From: Robiginitalea aestuariiviva
GTDB lineage: Bacteria > Bacteroidota > Bacteroidia > Flavobacteriales > Flavobacteriaceae
Direction: 5' to 3'
DNA: 64,000 nucleotides
Assembly (NCBI RefSeq): GCF_029537735.1
Contig: NZ_JARPUQ010000001.1
Coordinates: 432,965 to 496,964 of the forward strand
The translations under genes were made by a program, and so were the position numbers. A model generated the notes under the pieces. The model was given only the letters and a program-made list of their open reading frames with translations, made no database searches and was not told the origin of the DNA. Positions 42,334 through 50,932 of this stretch are shown piece by piece (position 1 is the stretch's first letter; each line of letters starts with the position of its first letter).

Positions 42334-42367
42334 AACTAAATATTTAGTTTAAACTAATTATTTAGTT
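42334..42367. promoter_or_regulatory. Two tandem 16-bp operator palindromes of the blaI-like gene
   Basis: AACTAAATATTTAGTT (42334-42349) is a perfect palindrome and AACTAATTATTTAGTT (42352-42367) matches the same design at 14 of 16 self-complementary positions. Centres are 18 bases apart, so both lie close to one helix face within 26-60 bases of the start of the repressor gene. They overlap the probable promoter, as autorepression requires. Operators of BlaI/MecI repressors are dyads of this size (family knowledge); this exact sequence is my reading. Confidence 0.7.
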
Positions 42368-42388
42368 AATAAAGAATCATGTAACAAC

Positions 42389-42396
42389 TATCTTTA
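42389..42396 (+). promoter_or_regulatory. Putative -7 box of the DUF456 gene
   Basis: TATCTTTA, one mismatch to TAnnTTTG, 24 bases before the ATG at 42421. Confidence 0.45.
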
Positions 42397-42420
42397 CCCA
42401 AAGACAGATAAGCCAACATT

Positions 42421-42942
42421 ATGGATATCGCTTTGTTCCTTATTGGCCTGGCCTGCATGATCGTGGGCCTGGCGGGCAGTTTCCTTCCCGTGCTGCCCGG
42501 CCCGCCCATTAGTTGGCTGGGGTTGTTGCTACTGGCCTTAACCAGCGCCGTGCCGGACAACTGGTGGTTTTTGGGCATCACGGCGGCTGTAGCCCTATTG
42601 ATAACCGGCCTGGACTATTGGATTCCGGCCATGGGCACCCGGAAATTCGGGGGCAGTCGCGCCGGGATGGTGGGTACGACCATTGGCCTGGTCGTGGCTA
42701 TTTTCTTCCCCGTCCTGGGTATCGCCGGGATTGTGATCTGGCCCTTTTTGGGTGCCATTGTTGGGGAATTGCTGAATAAATCCGACCGCAAAAAAGCCTT
42801 CCGCGCTGCGGTGGGTTCCTTTATCGGCTTTCTGACGGGAACTTTCCTGAAATTTGTGGTCTGCATGGTCTTCCTGGGCCTTTTTGCCATGGATGCCTGG
42901 AACTACCGCCACGCCCTTTTTCCTTTCCTTTTCGGGGATTAA
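42421..42942 (+). CDS. DUF456 domain membrane protein
   Basis: 173 residues with five or six membrane helices. Family features: LPGPPISWLGLLLLAL near 23-38 and GMVGTTIGLVVAIFFPVLGI near 82-101, followed by Gly-rich KAFRAAVGSFIGFLTGTFLKF near 123-143 (in part). Function unknown. Its stop overlaps the stop of the convergent LysR gene by four bases. Confidence 0.9.
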   Translation: MDIALFLIGLACMIVGLAGSFLPVLPGPPISWLGLLLLALTSAVPDNWWFLGITAAVALLITGLDYWIPAMGTRKFGGSRAGMVGTTIGLVVAIFFPVLGIAGIVIWPFLGAIVGELLNKSDRKKAFRAAVGSFIGFLTGTFLKFVVCMVFLGLFAMDAWNYRHALFPFLFGD

Positions 42943-43832
42943 ACCCCCTTGGCCTGCAGGTTCCGGATACAGTAGTCCAGTGCCCTGGAGTGCTCCCCTT
43001 TTTTCCATACGGCCGATAGTACCGCACGCTGACGGATTTCGGTCAGTTCCAGAAACCGTACGGAGAGATCAAACCCCTGCCGGAGGGAGGAGGGGATGAT
43101 GGCCACCCCCAGCCCGCTTTCCACCAATTTGAATATCGTATGGGCGTGCACGGATTTGTGGGATACGCGGGGGTGAAACCCGGCATCCTCACAAATGCTG
43201 AGCACGGTGCGGTAGTAGTCCGGGCTGTATTCCGGGCTGAACAGGATAAAGGATTCCGATTCGAACTGCCGTACATTCAGGAAGCCTTTTTCCAGCACCG
43301 GGTGGTTAACGGGAACCACTACTGAAAAGGTGTCCCGGACCACCGGGCAGCCAGCCAGTTCTGTGGGAAGCTGGGAAAGCCGCACAAATCCAAGATCCAG
43401 CCGCTCCTCCAGCAGGGCTTCCACCTGGGCCGGGTTGGAGAGTTCCTCCAGGCTGCTGTGCCACTGGGGGAAGGCGTGTTGTAGGTCCAGCAACAGATTG
43501 GGGATCACCGCCTGCATAGCCGATCCCAGAAAACCAATGCGGATCTCCCCGGAGAGCCCCTGCCCGATATCGCGGGTCTGGTCGTAGATATGTTCCAGGC
43601 GGTTCAGCTGCGGACGGACCTGTTCCAGCAGGTGGCGACCTGCCGCAGTAAGCTTCACCTCCCGGCGGTTGCGCCTCAGGAGTTGCGTCCCCAGATGGTA
43701 TTCCAGACGGGCAATCTGCCGGCTCAGGCCAGGTTGGGAAATATCCAGGGATTTGGCCGCCTTATGAAAATTCAGGTGTTGGGCCACGGCCATGAAATAG
43801 CGCAAATGCCGCAATTCAATTTGATAACTCAT
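42939..43832 (-). CDS. LysR family transcriptional regulator
   Basis: 297 residues from the ATG at 43832; an ATG at 43859 would add nine. LysR helix-turn-helix at 5-60 (LRHLRYFMAVAQHLNFHKAAKSLDIS in two blocks, then QPGLSRQIARLE) and an effector-binding domain from about 90. The neighbour on the other strand is hutH, 79 bases from this start, so control of histidine utilisation is likely; true HutC repressors are GntR type and absent here. A TATATTTG box at 43839-43846 lies almost at the start codon, inside a long palindrome (see separate entry). Confidence 0.92.
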   Translation of the reverse strand: MSYQIELRHLRYFMAVAQHLNFHKAAKSLDISQPGLSRQIARLEYHLGTQLLRRNRREVKLTAAGRHLLEQVRPQLNRLEHIYDQTRDIGQGLSGEIRIGFLGSAMQAVIPNLLLDLQHAFPQWHSSLEELSNPAQVEALLEERLDLGFVRLSQLPTELAGCPVVRDTFSVVVPVNHPVLEKGFLNVRQFESESFILFSPEYSPDYYRTVLSICEDAGFHPRVSHKSVHAHTIFKLVESGLGVAIIPSSLRQGFDLSVRFLELTEIRQRAVLSAVWKKGEHSRALDYCIRNLQAKGV

Positions 43833-43843
43833 AGTTATCAAAT
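43819..43843. promoter_or_regulatory. 25-bp palindrome over the LysR start codon
   Basis: ATTTGATAACT (43819-43829) and AGTTATCAAAT (43833-43843) are exact inverted repeats around a three-base centre that is the lysR start codon (CAT on the plus strand). It also overlaps a TATATTTG -7 box of lysR (43839-43846). The T-N11-A dyad form of LysR-family operators is included. It lies 69-93 bases upstream of the hutH start. Confidence 0.65.
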
Positions 43844-43882
43844 ATAGATTATTTCGCATCAATAATTATTAGTGATTTTCGG

Positions 43883-43890
43883 TAATTTTG
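43883..43890 (+). promoter_or_regulatory. Putative -7 box of the hut operon
   Basis: TAATTTTG, an exact TAnnTTTG match, 21 bases before the hutH ATG at 43912. No TTG -33 element is present, as expected for an activator-dependent promoter. Confidence 0.55.
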
Positions 43891-43911
43891 AGGTAACCAT
43901 TGTCCTTTCCC

Positions 43912-45492
43912 ATGCCAAAAAACCTTCAGGAATTTGCCTTCGGGGCTGCCAACCTCACCGCCGGGACAGCCCTGGCCCTGGCCCGTGGCCAAATGCGTGG
44001 CCTCCTCAATCCGCAAACCCGAAAAAAGGTTCAACAGAGTGAGGCAATCGTATCGGAGATCGTGGCCCGCGGCAAGGCCGTTTACGGCATCAATACGGGT
44101 TTCGGACCCTTGTGTACCACCCGTATTTCTCCCGATGAAACTACCCAACTCCAATTCAACATCCTGAAGAGCCATAGTGTTGGGGTTGGCCCGCCTTTGA
44201 CTCCGGAAGTTTCCCGTTTGATGCTGGTTTTGAAACTACAGGCCCTGGCCCAGGCGCGAAGCGGGGTACGGGAACAAACGCTGGACCGCATCCTCTGGCA
44301 CCTGGATGCCGGCGTCACTCCAGTGGTGCCTTCCCAGGGCTCGGTGGGGGCTTCCGGAGACCTGGCGCCCCTGGCGCATCTGTTCCTGCCCCTGATCGGG
44401 TTGGGGTATGTCTGGCAGGATGACAAAAAGGTGCCGGCCGGGCCTGTCCTGGAAGCGCATGGGATCAAACCCCTGGAGCTTGGGCCCAAAGAGGGGCTGG
44501 CCTTGATTAACGGCACCCAGTTTATCGCGGCCCATGCCGTGGCCGCCCTGGAAAAAATGCACGCCTGCCTGGCCCAGGCCGATATTATCGGCGCCATGAT
44601 GATCGAGGGGCTGCAGGGCTCCCTGATGCCTTTCCATGAGGCCCTGCATGACCTAAGGCCCTACCAGGGCACCCGTCATGTGGCATCCCGAATCCGGAAA
44701 CTGCTGCAGGGCAGCGAGATCCTGGAGGACCATATTGACTGCGAACGCGTGCAGGATCCCTATTCCCTGCGGTGTATCCCCCAGGTACACGGTGCCTCCC
44801 GCAATGCCTGGCTGCACCTTAAGGAACTCCTGGAGGTAGAGTTAAACGCCGTTACGGACAACCCGGTGATCATCGACCGCGACCTGTCCATCAGCGGAGG
44901 GAATTTCCACGGGCAACCCCTGGCTATGGCCCTGGACTACCTTTGCCTGGCAGCCTCGGAAATCGGAAACATTTCCGACCGGCGCATCTACCTGGCCCTG
45001 GAAGGGAATAACACCGGCCTGCCCACCCTGCTGATGCAGGATACCGGGCTGAATTCCGGCTATATGATCTTACAGTACACCTCGGCTGCCCTGGCCAGCG
45101 AAAATAAAAGCCTGTGCTTTCCGGCCAGTGCAGACAGCATCCCCACCTCCATGGGGCAGGAAGACCATGTAAGCATGGGGTCCATTAGCGGGCGGAAAGC
45201 CCTGCAGGTGCTCGGGAACGTAGAAAAAATCCTGGCGATAGAACTCCTTACGGCCGCACAGGCCTTTGAATACCGCAAGCCCCTGAAATCCGGATGGTTA
45301 TTAGAGCAGGCTCACGCCCTGGTGCGCAAGCATGTTTCCTTTGCCGAAGAAGACCGGGTTTTTGCGGAAGATATCGAAAAGGGCCTGGAGCTGATCCAAT
45401 CCGGTGCCCTGATGCGCCTGATCGATAAGACTGCTGCCCGGGAGGACCAATCCCTGGCCACCGCCTTTGACCCCTTATTTGAAACCTTTTGA
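43912..45492 (+). CDS. hutH: Histidine ammonia-lyase
   Basis: Removes ammonia from L-histidine to give urocanate. 526 residues from the ATG at 43912; a TTG at 43900 is less likely. Seen: YGINTGFG near 61-68, the ASG triad in GASGDLAPLAHL near 146-157 that forms the MIO group, NGTQF near 197-201, QDPYSLRC near 284-291, and EISYRP-like and QEDHVSMG (near 420-427) elements. Normal length and motifs. First gene of hutH-hutI-hutU-hutG. Confidence 0.97.
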   Translation: MPKNLQEFAFGAANLTAGTALALARGQMRGLLNPQTRKKVQQSEAIVSEIVARGKAVYGINTGFGPLCTTRISPDETTQLQFNILKSHSVGVGPPLTPEVSRLMLVLKLQALAQARSGVREQTLDRILWHLDAGVTPVVPSQGSVGASGDLAPLAHLFLPLIGLGYVWQDDKKVPAGPVLEAHGIKPLELGPKEGLALINGTQFIAAHAVAALEKMHACLAQADIIGAMMIEGLQGSLMPFHEALHDLRPYQGTRHVASRIRKLLQGSEILEDHIDCERVQDPYSLRCIPQVHGASRNAWLHLKELLEVELNAVTDNPVIIDRDLSISGGNFHGQPLAMALDYLCLAASEIGNISDRRIYLALEGNNTGLPTLLMQDTGLNSGYMILQYTSAALASENKSLCFPASADSIPTSMGQEDHVSMGSISGRKALQVLGNVEKILAIELLTAAQAFEYRKPLKSGWLLEQAHALVRKHVSFAEEDRVFAEDIEKGLELIQSGALMRLIDKTAAREDQSLATAFDPLFETF

Positions 45493-45496
45493 TCCC

Positions 45497-46765
45497 ATGG
45501 CCAAGAAACCAACGCAACGCCTGATAGGCCCTTTTACCCAACTGCTGACCCTGAATGGCCTCCCCCTGAAAGGACCTTTAAGGGACTCCCGGTTGGAAGT
45601 GATCCACCAGGGAGGGCTTTTGGTGGAAAGGGGGAGGGTCCTGGAAGCAGGCCCCTACTCCGCCCTGGCGGAAAACGCAGCCGATGCGGAACGCGTGGAC
45701 ATTAACGGGCCTGCAGTTGCGGTACCCGGATGGGTGGATGCCCATACGCATAGCTGCTTTGCCGGGAGTAGAGCCCGGGATTATGCCCTGAGAAACAGCG
45801 GCAGCAGCTATCAGGAGATCGCTGCCGCCGGAGGGGGCATCTGGGACACCGTGGGAAAGACCCGCAAGGCCTCACAGGCCCAATTGACCGAACTGCTGCT
45901 GGCCCGGTGCCAGCGCTTTGTCGCAGACGGCATCACCACCCTGGAGGTGAAAAGCGGGTATGGTCTTTCCATAACGGAAGAACTGAAGATGCTCCGGGCC
46001 ATTCGCGAGGCGGGTAAATACACCCTCCTGGACCTGGTTCCTACCTGCCTGGCGGCCCATATGGCCCCACGGGACTTCGGCGGCAGCCCGGAAGCCTACC
46101 TGGAACAGGTGGCCCGGGAGCTCCTGCCCCAAATTCGAAAAGAAGAACTCAGCCTGCGGGTGGATGCCTTTGTAGAAAAGGGCGCCTTTACGCCCGAGCA
46201 AACCTCTGCCTATTTCTCGGAAGCCCTCAGGCAGGGCTTTGAACTCACTGTCCACGCGGACCAGTTCAGCACGGGCGGGAGCGCTGTGGCAATTGGGTGT
46301 GGGGCGCGGAGTGCCGACCATCTGGAGGCCAGCGGCCCCGCCGAAATTGAAGCCCTGGCCCAAAGCCAGGTGGTGGCAATGGCACTGCCCGGGGCCTCCC
46401 TGGGCCTGGGTTGCGGGTATACCCCGGCACGGGCCCTGCTGGATGCCGGCGGGTGCCTGGCCATTGCCAGCGACTACAATCCGGGGTCTGCCCCCATGGG
46501 CGACCTGATCGCACAGGCTTCCATCCTGGGGGCCGCCGAGAAACTGAGCAATGCCGAAGTGCTGGCAGGTATCACCTTCCGAGCTGCGGCTGCCCTGGGG
46601 CTTTCGGACCGCGGCCGCCTGCTGGCCGGGGCCCGGGCAGACTTTAACGTCTACCCCACAGACCACTACAACGAAATCACCTATCACCAGGGGCGCCTGA
46701 AACCTGCATCCGTCTGGAAAAACGGGCAATGCATCCTGGACACCAATGCCGAAACCCATGCCTGA
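45497..46765 (+). CDS. hutI: Imidazolonepropionase
   Basis: Opens imidazolone-5-propionate to N-formimino-glutamate. 422 residues from the ATG at 45497, four bases after hutH; the frame extends back into hutH. Metal-site motifs: DAHTHSCFAGSR near 81-92, VKSGYGLS near 153-160, HMAPRDF near 187-193, HADQFS near 253-258, and ASDYNPG near 322-328. Amidohydrolase fold, cytoplasmic. Confidence 0.96.
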   Translation: MAKKPTQRLIGPFTQLLTLNGLPLKGPLRDSRLEVIHQGGLLVERGRVLEAGPYSALAENAADAERVDINGPAVAVPGWVDAHTHSCFAGSRARDYALRNSGSSYQEIAAAGGGIWDTVGKTRKASQAQLTELLLARCQRFVADGITTLEVKSGYGLSITEELKMLRAIREAGKYTLLDLVPTCLAAHMAPRDFGGSPEAYLEQVARELLPQIRKEELSLRVDAFVEKGAFTPEQTSAYFSEALRQGFELTVHADQFSTGGSAVAIGCGARSADHLEASGPAEIEALAQSQVVAMALPGASLGLGCGYTPARALLDAGGCLAIASDYNPGSAPMGDLIAQASILGAAEKLSNAEVLAGITFRAAAALGLSDRGRLLAGARADFNVYPTDHYNEITYHQGRLKPASVWKNGQCILDTNAETHA

Positions 46766-48800
46766 GACCAAAACCCTTACCGCCTTCCAGGAAGCCATCT
46801 GCCAGGGCATCCCGCCTACCCTGCCGCCACCCCGGCCCAGAGACCCTGAAGTGCCGCATGCCCCGCGGCGGAAAGACATCCTGAATCCGACAGAAAAAAA
46901 ACTGGCCCTGCAGAATGCCCTGCGGTATTTTTCGCCCCAGTGGCATAAGGAACTGGCAGCCGAATTCAAGCAGGAGCTCGAAACCTACGGGCGTATTTAC
47001 ATGTACCGCTTTAAGCCGGAGTACCCCATGTATGCCCGGCCCATTGCCGACTACCCGGCCCGTACCACTGCGGCTGCAGCCATCATGCTTATGATCCAGA
47101 ACAACCTGGACCCCAAAGTGGCACAGCATCCCGAAGAACTGATCACCTACGGGGGGAACGGGGCGGTATTCCAGAACTGGGCCCAATACCTGCTTACCAT
47201 GCAGTACCTCTCCCGTATGGAAGCAGACCAAACCCTGCACATGTATTCGGGCCATCCCATGGGATTATTCCCTTCTTCGCCCGGGGCACCCCGGGTAGTG
47301 GTAACCAACGGGATGATGATCCCCAATTACTCCCGCCCGGACGACTGGGAGCGCTACAACGCCCTGGGGGTGACCCAATACGGACAGATGACGGCCGGAT
47401 CCTACATGTATATCGGGCCGCAGGGCATTGTGCACGGCACAACCATAACGGTGCTAAACGCCTTCAGGCGGGTCCTGCCCGGGGCCGACCATTTTGGCGG
47501 GAAGGTATTCCTGACTGCGGGCCTGGGCGGTATGAGCGGCGCCCAGCCCAAGGCCGGGAACATTGCCGGCTGTATTACCGTATGTGCGGAGATTAACCCG
47601 GCAGCAGCGCGTAAACGGCATGAGCAGGGTTGGGTGGATGAACTTCATGAGGACTTGCAATCCCTGGTAGAACGCACCCGGAAAGCCATTGCCGGAAAGG
47701 AAGTGGTTTCCCTGGCCTACCTGGGCAATGTGGTGGACCTCTGGGAAGCCTTCGACCGGGAAAACCTCCCGGTAACCCTGGGCAGCGACCAGACTTCCCT
47801 GCACAACCCCTGGGCCGGGGGGTACTACCCGGCGGGTTTGAGTTTTGAAGCATCCAACCGGATGATGGCCGAAGCACCAGACCAATTCCGTGAAGCCGTA
47901 CAGGCCTCCCTGCGCCGGCATGTGGCCGCCATAAACCGGCATACCAAAAAGGGCACCTATTTCTTCGATTACGGCAATGCTTTTTTGCTGGAGGCCTCAC
48001 GGGCCGGCGCCGATATCATGGATACCGCGGGCAATGGCTTCCGCTATCCCTCCTATGTGCAGGACATCCTCGGGCCCCTCTGTTTTGACTACGGGTTTGG
48101 CCCCTTCCGGTGGGTATGCACCTCCGGGCGGGAAGAAGACCTCCATACAACAGACCAGATTGCCCTGCGTGTTTTGCGGGAGCAAAGCGAAACTGCCCCG
48201 GAGGACATCTCGGGCCAGCTCCGCGACAACATTCGGTGGATGGAACAGGCCCGGGAAAACCGCCTGGTGGTGGGTTCCCAGGCCCGGATTCTCTATGCCG
48301 ATGCCCTGGGGCGCATCCGAATTGCCAAAGCCTTTAACCAGGCCCTGGCCCGGGGAGAGATTTCCGCCCCGGTAGTCCTGGGCAGGGATCACCACGACGT
48401 AAGCGGTACGGACAGCCCGTTCCGGGAAACCAGCAACATTTACGACGGCAGCCAGTTTACGGCAGACATGGCCATCCACAACGTGATCGGCGACAGTTTC
48501 CGCGGGGCCACCTGGGTTTCCATCCACAATGGCGGTGGCGTGGGCTGGGGCGAAGTCATCAACGGGGGCTTCGGGCTGGTCCTGGATGGCAGTGAAGAGG
48601 CCGGGCGCCGCCTGGAGTCCATGCTCTTTTTCGACGTGAACAACGGGATTGCCCGGCGCAGCTGGGCGCGGAACCCGGAAGCCATGCAGGCTATGCAGCG
48701 GGAACTGGACCGCAGCCCGGGGTTATCCGTAGCTTTACCGCACCGGGTAAACGCAAGCCTGCTTCAAGACCTCTATCCTTCAGAAAACCAGGAACCATGA
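46758..48800 (+). CDS. hutU: Urocanate hydratase
   Basis: Converts urocanate to imidazolone-5-propionate with tightly bound NAD. 680 residues from the ATG at 46758 (an ATG at 46746 adds four), overlapping hutI by eight bases. Longer than the proteobacterial form (about 555), as is usual in Bacteroidota. Seen: TYGGNGAVFQNW near 131-142, GLGGMSGAQPKAG near 255-267, the urocanase Cys-bearing region NIRWMEQA after DYGFGPFRWVCTSG near 443-456, and GRDHHDVSGTDSPFRET near 538-554. Confidence 0.95.
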   Translation: MPETKTLTAFQEAICQGIPPTLPPPRPRDPEVPHAPRRKDILNPTEKKLALQNALRYFSPQWHKELAAEFKQELETYGRIYMYRFKPEYPMYARPIADYPARTTAAAAIMLMIQNNLDPKVAQHPEELITYGGNGAVFQNWAQYLLTMQYLSRMEADQTLHMYSGHPMGLFPSSPGAPRVVVTNGMMIPNYSRPDDWERYNALGVTQYGQMTAGSYMYIGPQGIVHGTTITVLNAFRRVLPGADHFGGKVFLTAGLGGMSGAQPKAGNIAGCITVCAEINPAAARKRHEQGWVDELHEDLQSLVERTRKAIAGKEVVSLAYLGNVVDLWEAFDRENLPVTLGSDQTSLHNPWAGGYYPAGLSFEASNRMMAEAPDQFREAVQASLRRHVAAINRHTKKGTYFFDYGNAFLLEASRAGADIMDTAGNGFRYPSYVQDILGPLCFDYGFGPFRWVCTSGREEDLHTTDQIALRVLREQSETAPEDISGQLRDNIRWMEQARENRLVVGSQARILYADALGRIRIAKAFNQALARGEISAPVVLGRDHHDVSGTDSPFRETSNIYDGSQFTADMAIHNVIGDSFRGATWVSIHNGGGVGWGEVINGGFGLVLDGSEEAGRRLESMLFFDVNNGIARRSWARNPEAMQAMQRELDRSPGLSVALPHRVNASLLQDLYPSENQEP

Positions 48801-49753
48801 CCTACGAAGCAGCCCAACCTTCCTGGTGGTCCGGTCGGCAGGCACAGCACCCCGACTACCTCTACCAGCACATCCGGTTGCTGAACCTGGAAGACAGTCC
48901 TGCCCGCCTGACAGAAACCCGCCTCCCGGCCCTTTTGGGCTATGCCTGCGAAGCGGGGGTGGCCCGTAACCAGGGCCGTGTGGGCGCCGCCGAAGGGCCA
49001 AATGCCATCCGCGAAGCCCTGGGAAAACTCCCCCTCCTGCACGGCGGCCCCGTTGCCCTTGCGGATGCAGGCAACATCAGGGAAAACACGGATATGGAAG
49101 GCGCGCAAAAGGGTTTTGCCAACTGCCTCAAAACCTTACTGGAAACGGGGTATTTTCCGATAGGCCTGGGTGGAGGCCATGATATGGCCTACGCCCACTA
49201 CATGGGTCTTCGGGGCCTGATGCCCGGCAAGGGCCGCCTGGGGATGATTAATTTTGACGCCCATCTGGACCTGAGGCAACCCGTGCCCAGGGGCCATTCG
49301 GGTAGCCCGTACCATCAGATGGCCGCCGATTGCGAAGCGCGGGGCGACCGCTTTTCCTATGCATGTGTGGGGGTACGCGCAGACGCCAATACCCAGGAAC
49401 TCCTGGACCGGGCTTCCCAATGGGGGGTCCTGTGCCTTTCCCGCGACAGCCTGGGAGATACCGGGGCGGCGGAAACTCGCCTGCTTGCGTTCTGCGAAAG
49501 CCTGGATGCCATTTATCTCAGCATTGACCTGGACGGTTTTACCTCGGCCTTTGCCCCGGGGGTAAGCGCTGCCTCCCCTATGGGATTTACCCCACAGGAA
49601 ATCCTGCCCTTACTGCGCGCGGTTTGGGATACGGGAAAGGTGGTAAGCATGGACCTGGCCGAGATGAACCCCGGCCTGGACCGCGACGGGCAAACCGCCC
49701 GTCTGGCAGCCAGCCTGATTCATACCGCCCTGCACCACCCGGGCTTACTCTAA
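48797..49753 (+). CDS. hutG: Formimidoylglutamase
   Basis: Splits N-formimino-glutamate to glutamate and formamide. 318 residues of the arginase/ureohydrolase fold. Manganese motifs: GGGHDMAY near 124-131, NFDAHLDLR near 152-160 (two Asp and a His), and SIDLDGFTSAFAPG near 236-249 (Asp pair). The ATG overlaps the hutU stop by four bases. With this gene the operon contains all four enzymes of histidine to glutamate; no transporter is adjacent. Its end overlaps the convergent hmgA by nine bases. Confidence 0.95.
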   Translation: MTYEAAQPSWWSGRQAQHPDYLYQHIRLLNLEDSPARLTETRLPALLGYACEAGVARNQGRVGAAEGPNAIREALGKLPLLHGGPVALADAGNIRENTDMEGAQKGFANCLKTLLETGYFPIGLGGGHDMAYAHYMGLRGLMPGKGRLGMINFDAHLDLRQPVPRGHSGSPYHQMAADCEARGDRFSYACVGVRADANTQELLDRASQWGVLCLSRDSLGDTGAAETRLLAFCESLDAIYLSIDLDGFTSAFAPGVSAASPMGFTPQEILPLLRAVWDTGKVVSMDLAEMNPGLDRDGQTARLAASLIHTALHHPGLL

Positions 49754-50902
49754 CCAGGACTTATAGTAGTTTCCGTTATCCAGGTCCAACGCGGTTTGGG
49801 TAACCTGTAACGGCTTGAAGGTGTCGACCATTACCGCCAGCTCCTCCGTCCCCTTTTTGCCGATACTGGCTTCGTAGGTCCCCGGGTGCGGCCCGTGCGG
49901 AATGCCGGCCGGGTGGAGCGAGATATACCCTTTATCGATCCCCTTGCGGCTCATAAAGTCCCCATCTACATAGTAGAGGACCTCATCGGAATCGATGTTG
50001 GAATGGTTGTAAGGGGCGGGGATGGCCTCGGGATGGTAGTCGTAGAGGCGGGGCACAAAGGAGCACACCACAAAAGCCCCGGTTTCGAAGGTTTGGTGCA
50101 CGGGCGGCGGTTGATGCACCCGCCCGGTAATGGGTTCGAAGTCGTGAATGGAGAAGCCATAGGGATAATTGTACCCATCCCAGCCCACCACGTCAAAGGG
50201 GTGGGTGGCATAAACCAGTTGGTGCAGCTGCCCCTGTTTTTTGATCTTCATCAGGAATTCCCCTTTTTCATCATGGGTCTGCAGGTTTCGGGGCAGTTTG
50301 AAATCCCGTTCGCAGAACGGACTGTGTTCCAGGTGCTGGCCAAACCAGTTTCGATAGCGTTTGGGGGTATAAATGGGATGGTAGGATTCCACCACAAAAA
50401 GCCGGTTATCGGGGCCGTCAAAATGGATCTGATAGATCATCCCCCGGGGAATCAGGAGGTAGTCCCCATATTCAAAGGGGATTTCCCCCATAAAGGTTTT
50501 CAGGGTGCCGGAGCCTTCATGCACAAATAACAGTTCGTCTGCATCGGCATTTTTGTAAAAGTAATCGGTCTGGGAGCGGCGGGGCGCAGCCAGCGCAATA
50601 TGGACATCGGAGTTGAACAAAATTACTTTCCGACTATCCAGGTAATCGTCTGCCGGCGGCAATTCCAGCCCTTTCAAGAGGCGGGAGTGCATATTATGGG
50701 CCACCGCTGCCTGAGGGCTCAGGTCTGTGGCTTCCAGGATTTCCTTCACCTGGGTAGGGCGGTGCAGGTGGTACAGCAGGGAGGACATCCCATCAAAACC
50801 AATGGTGCCGAACAATTGTTCGTAATGCAGGCTGCCGTCGGCTTTGCGAAAGGTGGTATGGCGCTTGTGGGGCATCTTCCCCAGCTTGTGGTATAAGGGC
50901 AT
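49745..50902 (-). CDS. hmgA: Homogentisate 1,2-dioxygenase
   Basis: Ring-opening step of tyrosine and phenylalanine breakdown. 385 residues, cytoplasmic cupin fold; somewhat shorter than the proteobacterial form (about 430) but normal for Bacteroidota. Seen: EILEATDLS near 35-43, a RSQTDYFYKNADADELLFVHEGSG region near 106-129 (in blocks), IPRGMIYQIHFDG near 152-164, and the iron-binding HPAGIPHGPHPGTYE near 329-343. The companion fahA and maiA genes are not in the window. A TATTTTTA box lies 23 bases upstream. Confidence 0.94.
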   Translation of the reverse strand: MPLYHKLGKMPHKRHTTFRKADGSLHYEQLFGTIGFDGMSSLLYHLHRPTQVKEILEATDLSPQAAVAHNMHSRLLKGLELPPADDYLDSRKVILFNSDVHIALAAPRRSQTDYFYKNADADELLFVHEGSGTLKTFMGEIPFEYGDYLLIPRGMIYQIHFDGPDNRLFVVESYHPIYTPKRYRNWFGQHLEHSPFCERDFKLPRNLQTHDEKGEFLMKIKKQGQLHQLVYATHPFDVVGWDGYNYPYGFSIHDFEPITGRVHQPPPVHQTFETGAFVVCSFVPRLYDYHPEAIPAPYNHSNIDSDEVLYYVDGDFMSRKGIDKGYISLHPAGIPHGPHPGTYEASIGKKGTEELAVMVDTFKPLQVTQTALDLDNGNYYKSWLE

Positions 50903-50924
50903 ATGGACTCTATTTTTTCCACCT

Positions 50925-50932
50925 TAAAAATA
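50925..50932 (-). promoter_or_regulatory. Putative -7 box of hmgA
   Basis: TATTTTTA on the minus strand, one mismatch to TAnnTTTG, 22 bases before the ATG. Confidence 0.42.
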
